In this document: positions 13,117 to 18,303 of the stretch, one piece after another | How positions within the stretch are numbered: the first letter of the stretch is position 1 | How the letters are laid out: every line of letters begins with the position of its first letter | Source of the DNA: an uncultured Eubacteriales bacterium | GTDB taxonomy: Bacteria > Bacillota > Clostridia > Oscillospirales > CAG-272 | DNA: 18,303 nucleotides | Assembly: GCA_900549725.1 (NCBI GenBank) | Contig: URPL01000032.1 | Location: forward strand, 1-18,303 | Direction of reading: 5' to 3' | Program-made: the position numbers and the translations under genes | The notes under the pieces: model-generated | The model's database searches: none | What the model was told of the DNA's origin: nothing | The model's input: the letters and a program-made list of their open reading frames with translations, nothing else

Positions 13117-13839
13117 GTGGCGCTGTACCTTATGGCGGATACACATCTATCCGTCGGCGGAAACAAACCGATGGATGTTTTCGGCAACCGCTGGAGCGGC
13201 TATACAGAAAAAATAAAAAACAACTGGAATGCCCTGGTTCGCCCGGACGACACCGTTGTTTTGCCGGGCGATATCTCCTGGGCGATGCATCTTGCCGATG
13301 CAAAGCCGGATTTTGATTTTTTGGAAAGCCTGCCGGGCGAAAAAATCATTTCCAAAGGCAATCATGATTTTTGGTGGGAAACCACGGCAAAGCTTGAGCG
13401 CTTTTGCAGAGATAACAACTATACTTCCTTTCACTTTTTGCATAACAATGCCTATTTGCGGCAAGGGTATATTATCTGCGGTTCGCGCGGATGGTATACC
13501 GAGGATAAAAAAGTGACCGCGCGCAATGATACCGATGCGCAGAAAATTATCGCCCGCGAGGTCGGTCGGCTGCGCACAAGCCTTGCCGCCGGCAAAGCTT
13601 TGCAAACCGGAGAAAACGCCGATGTGCCCATTATCGTCTGCCTGCATTTTCCGCCGTATTTTAAAGACTATGCCTGCAATGCGCTCATCGATGCAATGGA
13701 GGAATACGGCGTGCGCCGCTGTTATTTCGGGCATATTCACGGCGAATATCAGCTTCCCGCCGAGGCGGAATACCGCGGCATCACATTCACGCTGATTTCG
13801 GGCGATTATCTGAACTTTGTGCCTTTGCGTCTTGCATAG
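13117..13839 (+). CDS. Calcineurin-like metallophosphoesterase (COG1768-type)
   Basis: 240-residue predicted phosphohydrolase. The two-metal site is complete: MADTHLS (Asp8, His10), PGDISW (Asp52), KGNHDFWW (Asn82, His83, Asp84), CLHFPP (His177) and FGHIHGEY (His206, His208). GNHDFWW and the ICGSRGWY strand are typical of the clostridial COG1768 group; the substrate is unknown. The start is GTG at 13117, with AAAAAGGAGGG about 5 nt upstream; no ATG is better placed. No signal peptide or membrane segment. A short GCCCG/CGGGC hairpin lies at about 13067-13085 before the ribosome site. It is unrelated in sequence to the YfcE-like enzyme at 4911 beyond the shared fold. The gene appears to be single, followed by a 198-bp gap with the tig promoter. 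Confidence 0.88.
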   Translation: MALYLMADTHLSVGGNKPMDVFGNRWSGYTEKIKNNWNALVRPDDTVVLPGDISWAMHLADAKPDFDFLESLPGEKIISKGNHDFWWETTAKLERFCRDNNYTSFHFLHNNAYLRQGYIICGSRGWYTEDKKVTARNDTDAQKIIAREVGRLRTSLAAGKALQTGENADVPIIVCLHFPPYFKDYACNALIDAMEEYGVRRCYFGHIHGEYQLPAEAEYRGITFTLISGDYLNFVPLRLA

Positions 13840-13912
13840 ATGCCCGCCGCGCCGCAAAGAAAACAAAAAAATCGCAAATTCGTTGAATTGTGTGAATTTT
13901 CCTTTGGTTTCC

Positions 13913-13941
13913 TTGACAAAAATGCACTTGCTTGCTATAAT
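13913..13941 (+). promoter_or_regulatory. Consensus sigma-A promoter for tig-clpP-clpX
   Basis: A perfect TTGACA (13913-13918), a 17-nt spacer and a perfect TATAAT (13936-13941) with TGC before it (extended -10). Transcription should begin near 13948, leaving a 90-nt leader. The rest of the 13840-14037 gap is AT-rich, with no further gene and no CtsR- or CIRCE-like operator that I could see. Confidence 0.92.
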
Positions 13942-14037
13942 ATACGCTGTATGTTGGTATTTTCATCACGGCAATATCCGTTTGAAATATCATGAACTCA
14001 AAAAAATTTCATATAAATCTCTTGGAGGAATTCGCAA

Positions 14038-15489
14038 ATGAGTTTGAAGAGTGTAACATCGCCGGAAAAGAACATAAAGGAGATTGAATTCGTTATTGCA
14101 AAAGACGCATTCGATGCTGCCGTTACGGCAGCTTTCAAGAAAAATGCCGCGAAAATGAATGTTCCTGGTTTCCGCAAGGGCAAAGCGCCGCGCGCCATTA
14201 TCGAGAAGATGTACGGCAAGGGTGTCTTCTATGAAGAAGCCATCAATTCCCTGCTTCCCGACGCATATGAAGCTGCCGAAAAAGAAGCCGATATAAAGCC
14301 TGTCAGCCGCCCCGAATTTGACATTGTTTCCATCGATGAAAACGGCGTGACCATGAAGGCTACCGTGACGGTCTACCCCGAGGTCACTCTGAAAAAATAC
14401 AAAGGTCTGAAAGCCGAAAAGGATGTAAAACCCGTAACGGATGAAGAGGTCGAAGCGGAAATCAACCGCGTTCGCGAGCGCAATGCAAGAGAAATCGAAG
14501 TGGAAGATCGCCCTGCGCAGCTCGGCGATGTTGCCAACATCGATTATGAAGGCACGGTGGACGGCGTTCCCTTTGAAGGCGGCAAGGACGAGGGGCATGA
14601 CCTCAAACTCGGCTCCGGTCAGTTTATTCCCGGCTTTGAAGAGCAGATTGTCGGCAAAAAGATCGGCGAAGAGTTTGATGTAAACGTCACCTTCCCCACG
14701 GAATATCATGCCGAGGCGCTTGCAGGCAAAGATGCCGTGTTCCATTGCAAGCTCAATGCGCTGAAGTTTGATCAGCTGCCCGATGCCGACGACGACTTTG
14801 CAAAGGATGTTTCCGAATTTGATGCCATTGCTGAATACCGTGCAGATGTTCGGGCTAAAATGGAAGATGCAAATGCGCATCACGCCGAGCACGAAATTGA
14901 AGAGGCACTGATCGAGGAGCTCATCAAGGGGCTTGAAGCGGATATCCCGCAGGTCATGATCGACAGCGAAGTGGAAAACCAGGTCAGAGATTTTGACAAC
15001 CGTCTGCGTCAGCAGGGCATGGAGCTTTCCATGTATCTGAAATATTCCGGTATGACGCTGGATTCCATGCGTGAGCAGTTCAAGCCCATGGCGGAAAAGC
15101 AGGTCAAGGCGCGTTTGGCGCTGGAAGCTGTCGTCAAGGCTGAAGGCATCACCGCCACCGAAGAAGAGATCAACGAAGAGATCGATAAGCTTGCCCAGGC
15201 TTACCACATGGAAGCTGAGCAGATCAGATCCTTCCTTGAGCCTGCCGCTCTGACGCAGGATATCACCGTGCAAAAGGCAATGAAGCTCATCAGAGATTCC
15301 GCCAAGATCACGGATAAGGCTGAAAAGGCTGAAAAAGCAGAAAAACCCGCAAAGGCAACCAAAACAACAAAGACGGCAAAGGCAGCGGACAAAGGCGAAA
15401 AGACCGAGAAGGCTGAGAAAGCAGGAAAAACCGAAAAGGCAACCAAAACTGCCAAGACAAAGAAGGCCGCTGAAAAAGCCGCAGAATAA
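14038..15489 (+). CDS. tig: Trigger factor with a long Lys/Ala/Glu/Thr-rich C-terminal tail
   Basis: Ribosome-bound chaperone that meets nascent chains at the exit tunnel, 483 residues. Domains in order: the N-terminal ribosome-binding domain with the signature GFRKGKAPR (44-52); the FKBP-type peptidyl-prolyl isomerase domain (about 160-245: LGDVANIDYEGTVDGVPFEG, LGSGQFIPGFEEQIVG); and the helical substrate-cradle domain (about 255-420: IPQVMIDSEVENQVRDF, LRQQGMELSMYLKYSG). Odd: from residue 427 the protein ends in about 57 residues made almost only of K, A, E and T, a disordered strongly charged tail not found in the Bacillus or E. coli proteins. GGAGG (14024-14028) is 9 nt from the ATG. First gene of the tig-clpP-clpX set. 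Confidence 0.96.
   Translation: MSLKSVTSPEKNIKEIEFVIAKDAFDAAVTAAFKKNAAKMNVPGFRKGKAPRAIIEKMYGKGVFYEEAINSLLPDAYEAAEKEADIKPVSRPEFDIVSIDENGVTMKATVTVYPEVTLKKYKGLKAEKDVKPVTDEEVEAEINRVRERNAREIEVEDRPAQLGDVANIDYEGTVDGVPFEGGKDEGHDLKLGSGQFIPGFEEQIVGKKIGEEFDVNVTFPTEYHAEALAGKDAVFHCKLNALKFDQLPDADDDFAKDVSEFDAIAEYRADVRAKMEDANAHHAEHEIEEALIEELIKGLEADIPQVMIDSEVENQVRDFDNRLRQQGMELSMYLKYSGMTLDSMREQFKPMAEKQVKARLALEAVVKAEGITATEEEINEEIDKLAQAYHMEAEQIRSFLEPAALTQDITVQKAMKLIRDSAKITDKAEKAEKAEKPAKATKTTKTAKAADKGEKTEKAEKAGKTEKATKTAKTKKAAEKAAE
15316..15486 (+). repeat. Low-complexity repeat encoding the trigger factor tail
   Basis: Degenerate short repeats, mainly variants of AAGGCTGAAAAGGC and AAAACCGAAAAGGCAACC, encoding KAEK, KATK and KTEK units. 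Two related longer units are visible: AKATKTTKTAKAADKGEKTE and EKATKTAKTKKAAEKAAE. Likely to vary in length between strains by slippage. Confidence 0.7.
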
Positions 15490-15500
15490 AAGACAAATCA

Positions 15501-15538
15501 AAGTGGGCAAATCTTCTCAGCGGAGCATTTGCCCACTT
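15501..15538. terminator. Perfect 12-bp inverted repeat between tig and clpP (attenuator or processing hairpin)
   Basis: AAGTGGGCAAAT (15501-15512) pairs perfectly with ATTTGCCCACTT (15527-15538). The 14-nt loop contains a further CTC/GAG stem. Downstream on the plus strand is GATATATAAA and not a T-run, so it is not a standard intrinsic terminator; it could partly reduce clpP-clpX expression, protect the tig message end, or mark an RNA-processing site. Confidence 0.4.
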
Positions 15539-15582
15539 GATATATAAACCCTTAGCGCAGTGCATGAAAAGGAGGCAACAAC

Positions 15583-16167
15583 ATGGCACTTGTCCCAATG
15601 GTAATTGAGCAAACAGGCAGAGGGGAACGCTCCTATGACATTTATTCCCGCCTGCTCAATGACAGAATTATTTTTCTCTCCGATGAAGTGAATGATACCA
15701 CGGCTTCGCTCGTGGTGGCACAGCTTCTGTTTTTGGAAGCACAGGATCCGGATAAGGATATCAGCCTTTATATCAATTCTCCGGGCGGCTCCATTACGGC
15801 CGGCATGGCAATTTACGATACGATGAACTTCATCAAGTGCGATGTCAGCACAATCTGTATCGGCATGGCAGCCAGCATGGGCGCATTTTTGCTCAGCTCC
15901 GGCGCAAAAGGAAAGCGCTATGCCCTGCCCAACAGCGAAATTATGATTCATCAGCCGCTCGGCGGCATGCAGGGGCAGGCAACGGATATCAAAATTCATG
16001 CAGACCGCATTATCCGCATGCGCAAAACGCTCAACGAGATTTTGGCAGCCAACACAGGAAAAGAGCTTTCCGTGATCGAACGGGATACGGAGAGAGACCA
16101 CTTTCTCACCGCAGAAGAAGCTGTGGAATACGGGTTGATCGACCGCGTGTTTGACAAGCGAATCTAA
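15583..16167 (+). CDS. clpP: ATP-dependent Clp protease proteolytic subunit
   Basis: Serine peptidase that forms the tetradecameric degradation chamber of ClpXP. 194 residues, full family length. The catalytic triad falls at the standard positions: Ser98 in GMAASMGAFLL, His123 in IMIHQPLGG, and Asp172 in RDHFLTAEEA. The N-terminus (MALVPMVIEQTGRGERSYDI) and NSPGGSITAGMAIYDTM are typical. GGAGG lies about 8 nt before the ATG. It is 93 bp after tig, behind the inverted repeat, and 19 bp before clpX; this order is classical. A short propeptide may be removed, as in other ClpPs, but the sequence does not prove it. Confidence 0.97.
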   Translation: MALVPMVIEQTGRGERSYDIYSRLLNDRIIFLSDEVNDTTASLVVAQLLFLEAQDPDKDISLYINSPGGSITAGMAIYDTMNFIKCDVSTICIGMAASMGAFLLSSGAKGKRYALPNSEIMIHQPLGGMQGQATDIKIHADRIIRMRKTLNEILAANTGKELSVIERDTERDHFLTAEEAVEYGLIDRVFDKRI

Positions 16168-16186
16168 TTCCCTTCAGGAGAGCCGA

Positions 16187-17473
16187 ATGGATAACAAGAA
16201 TCAAAATCATTCCGACACACTGCGCTGCTGTTCCTTTTGCGGGCGCAATGAGCTGCAGGTCAATTTCCTTGTGCCGGGTTCACCGGGCACCTATATCTGC
16301 GATTTTTGCATCAGCGCCTGCAATGATCTTTTGGAAGAGCAGCTGGAGGCGGCGCCGCAGCGCAACCGTTCCGCCGCGCCGGCTCTGACCGGTAAACTGC
16401 CGACCCCGCAAAAAATCAAAGAGTCGCTGGATGCTTACGTCATCGGGCAGGATGCGGCAAAATATGCCCTCTCCGTCGCCGTATATAATCACTATAAACG
16501 CATTCGCACTCTGCGCCGGGAAAAGCATAAGCGCGGTGACCCCGAGCAAAACGATGTGGAGCTGCAAAAAAGCAATGTTTTACTGCTCGGGCCGACCGGC
16601 GTCGGAAAAACCTTTTTGGCACAGACCCTTGCAAAAACACTGAAGGTTCCCTTTGCGATTGCGGATGCCACAACGCTCACCGAAGCGGGTTATGTCGGCG
16701 AGGATGTTGAAAACATTCTGCTGCGCCTGATTCAGGCGGCGGATTTCGATGTTGAACGCGCCGAACAAGGCATTATTTATATCGATGAGATTGATAAAAT
16801 ATCGCGGCGGTCCGAAAACCGCTCCATCACACGGGATGTCAGCGGCGAGGGAGTACAGCAGGCGCTCTTAAAAATTTTAGAGGGAACGATCTCCAATGTT
16901 CCGCCTCAAGGTGGCAGAAAGCATCCGAATCAGGATTTTATTCAGATCAACACGGAAAACATTCTGTTTATCTGCGGCGGCGCGTTCGACGGGCTTGCCG
17001 AGCTGATTGAGCATCGCCGCGGAAAGCAAACAATGGGCTTTTCGGGCAGCGTCAAGGCGAAAACCGATAAAACCGATGTCAGCATCTATCGCGATGTTAC
17101 CCCGCATGATATTGTAAAATACGGTCTGATTCCGGAGCTTGTCGGCCGACTGCCTGTCATTGTGACACTGGATGAGCTGGATGAAGCCTCTTTGGTGCGG
17201 ATTCTGAAGGAGCCGAAAAACGCTTTGGTGCGACAATATCAAAAGCTCCTGGCATACGACCATGCCGAGCTCACTTTTACGAATGCTGCTCTCGAAAAAA
17301 TTGCGCACCGCGCCATTGAGCGTGGCACCGGCGCGCGCGGACTGCGCTCTATCATGGAGGAAATCATGCTTCCGATCATGTATGAAGTCCCATCCGATCC
17401 GACCATCCGGCAGGTGAAGATCACAGCCGATGTGGTTGAGAAAAAAGCCGCGCCCGAGCTGATTCGGGAATAA
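16187..17473 (+). CDS. clpX: ATP-dependent Clp protease ATP-binding subunit ClpX
   Basis: AAA+ unfoldase that feeds substrates to ClpP, 428 residues. The N-terminal zinc-binding domain has Cys15, Cys18, Cys38 and Cys41 (CSFCGR and CDFC). Walker A is GPTGVGKT (135-142), Walker B IIYIDEID (196-203), then RDVSGEGVQQALLKILEGT, the ClpP-contacting loop with MGF at 283-285 (IGF in E. coli), GLIPELVGRLPVIV, and the sensor 2 GARGLRS. The frame is open from 16151 within clpP, but AGGAGA (16176-16181) fits the ATG at 16187, which gives the normal N-terminus. The stop is followed within 6 bp by a strong terminator. Confidence 0.97.
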   Translation: MDNKNQNHSDTLRCCSFCGRNELQVNFLVPGSPGTYICDFCISACNDLLEEQLEAAPQRNRSAAPALTGKLPTPQKIKESLDAYVIGQDAAKYALSVAVYNHYKRIRTLRREKHKRGDPEQNDVELQKSNVLLLGPTGVGKTFLAQTLAKTLKVPFAIADATTLTEAGYVGEDVENILLRLIQAADFDVERAEQGIIYIDEIDKISRRSENRSITRDVSGEGVQQALLKILEGTISNVPPQGGRKHPNQDFIQINTENILFICGGAFDGLAELIEHRRGKQTMGFSGSVKAKTDKTDVSIYRDVTPHDIVKYGLIPELVGRLPVIVTLDELDEASLVRILKEPKNALVRQYQKLLAYDHAELTFTNAALEKIAHRAIERGTGARGLRSIMEEIMLPIMYEVPSDPTIRQVKITADVVEKKAAPELIRE

Positions 17474-17475
17474 AA

Positions 17476-17503
17476 AATCGGGCGCCGCCGGGCGCCCTTT
17501 TTT
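17476..17503 (+). terminator. Intrinsic terminator after clpX
   Basis: GGGCGC (17480-17485) pairs with GCGCCC (17492-17497), followed directly by six T (17498-17503); an A-run precedes the stem and extends it. It closes the tig-clpP-clpX unit. Confidence 0.9.
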
Positions 17504-17520
17504 GCTTTGGAGAGAACTCT

Positions 17521-18303
17521 ATGAAACGAACGATTTTTGCAATACTCACGATCTTGGCCGTCCTGTCTGCGCTTTTTGCCGCATGCACACCGGGCAGCAA
17601 TGAAGATGCTATTCCCGCCATCGGGACGGCCGGCGGCACAACAGAAGAAGCCGCAACCGAAAAATTCACAGCCGAGCAAACTACCCCCGCACAGGAAACG
17701 ACCGAGGAGGAAACCACCGCCGAGGCGCCTTCCCTTGCGATACCCCTCGGAAAAGGCTATACGCTCGGCATTGAAAACGAGGAGACCCTGCAAATACTCT
17801 CCGACCTCTTCACAGAAGCCGACAATGCAAACGCCGCCGTTTACTGTTATGACAAAGACAGCGGCAAGGCGTTTTGCAGCGACAGCGAAGTCACCTTTCA
17901 TACGCAAAGCACGATCAAAGCGCCGTATATCATGGCGATTTTGTGCTCACTCGGCGACAATGCCGCCACGGGGATACAGGAGCGGCTCACCCTGCGGCAA
18001 ACCCAAATCAAAGACGGCATGGGTACAGTGAAAAACAGCCCCGTCGGGACGAGTTTTTCCGTTCGCGATTTAATGACACGCGCCATTACCATCAGTGATA
18101 ATACCGCGTATCAGATGCTTTATGACCGCTACGGCGACGCCCCGTTTAACGCGCTCGCGCAGCAAACAGGTATCTCTGCACGCCTTAACGGCAGCCAGTT
18201 TTGCTATTGCAGCGCAGAAGAAATGGGGTATCTCTTCCGCGCAATTTGGGAAAATGACTATCCCGAAAAAGAGTTTCTTTTAGAACAGCTCGGCGCAACG
18301 CAA
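17521..18303 (+). CDS. Class A beta-lactamase-fold serine hydrolase lipoprotein (cut by window end)
   Basis: The frame is open from ATG 17521 to the window edge (261 codons, no stop). A lipoprotein signal peptide ends in LFAAC, so Cys22 should be lipidated and the protein anchored outside the membrane. A Thr/Glu-rich linker (about 38-69) precedes the domain. The active-site motifs are STIK at 130-133 (nucleophile Ser130, Lys133) and SDN at 192-194, spaced 62 residues apart, close to the 60 of class A beta-lactamases. The region where class A enzymes carry the omega loop with ExxLN is about 11 residues shorter (GISARLNGSQFCYCSAEEMG) and has no such Glu, so hydrolysis of beta-lactams is unlikely. 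A peptidoglycan-related or other serine hydrolase role is more plausible. The KTG motif would lie past the edge. GGAGAG is 6 nt from the ATG. The gene begins only 17 nt after the clpX terminator. Confidence 0.82.
   Translation, partial: MKRTIFAILTILAVLSALFAACTPGSNEDAIPAIGTAGGTTEEAATEKFTAEQTTPAQETTEEETTAEAPSLAIPLGKGYTLGIENEETLQILSDLFTEADNANAAVYCYDKDSGKAFCSDSEVTFHTQSTIKAPYIMAILCSLGDNAATGIQERLTLRQTQIKDGMGTVKNSPVGTSFSVRDLMTRAITISDNTAYQMLYDRYGDAPFNALAQQTGISARLNGSQFCYCSAEEMGYLFRAIWENDYPEKEFLLEQLGATQ

Noticed and set aside
13840..14037. tRNA, riboswitch or CtsR/CIRCE operator in the gap before tig
   Set aside because: No cloverleaf, no conserved riboswitch core and no matching operator repeats; only the promoter and an AT-rich leader are visible.
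15316..15486. CRISPR-like or tandem-repeat array
   Set aside because: The repeats are irregular, short, without spacers and in frame with the trigger factor tail.
13990..15510. A 506-codon minus-strand open frame opposite tig
   Set aside because: Cys/Phe/Leu-rich translation produced by the Lys/Ala/Glu codons of trigger factor; no family match and no ribosome site.

Overview
The window looks like a low-to-mid GC Firmicute of the class Clostridia (an Oscillospirales/Ruminococcaceae-like gut lineage is my best guess). This rests on AGGAGG-type ribosome binding sites throughout, two near-consensus sigma-A promoters, the clostridial orders lepB-rbgA-rnhB-yraN and tig-clpP-clpX, a DUF1540 protein and a clostridial-type P-loop ATPase. 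No phage, IS element, CRISPR array, rRNA or tRNA was seen.

Layout. (a) 1-79: a short segment that does not fit the gene that follows. (b) About 80-2003: a block with its own codon style (Ile is mostly ATA). It holds the 3' end of an oligopeptide ABC transporter ATPase gene, a long-form cyanophycinase-like S51 peptidase and the start of a membrane protein. (c) At about 2003 that membrane protein runs in frame into the last four fifths of tryptophanyl-tRNA synthetase, and codon use changes abruptly. This is most likely a join of two genomes, by misassembly or recombination. (d) 2836-3963: a WecA/TagO-type sugar-phosphate transferase. (e) 3925-4837, minus strand: three overlapping or closely spaced small genes, convergent with tagO. 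(f) 4911-6593: a YfcE-like phosphodiesterase and a P-loop ATPase whose start codon lies behind a GC-rich leader hairpin. (g) 6639-12802: a promoter, then apgM-lepB-lepB-rbgA-rnhB-yraN-thrC, all close or overlapping, closed by a terminator. (h) 12809-13839: a minus-strand DUF1540 gene and a plus-strand metallophosphoesterase. (i) 13913-17503: a strong promoter, then tig, a long inverted repeat, clpP, clpX and a terminator. (j) 17521 to the end: a lipoprotein of the class A beta-lactamase fold, cut by the window edge.

How the genes work together. Block (g) combines protein export (two signal peptidases), 50S assembly (RbgA), RNA removal from DNA (RNase HII) and threonine synthesis. The apgM-like gene belongs to a group that has been proposed to supply homoserine kinase, so apgM plus thrC could be the last two steps to threonine in one transcription unit. 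Block (i) is a protein-quality module: nascent-chain chaperone followed by the ClpXP protease.

I found no clear new defence or mobile system. The observations most worth a second look are the chimeric joint at about 2003, the small three-gene minus-strand cluster, the apgM/thrC link, the RbgA protein with a degenerate G4 motif, and the leader hairpin before the gene at 5523.
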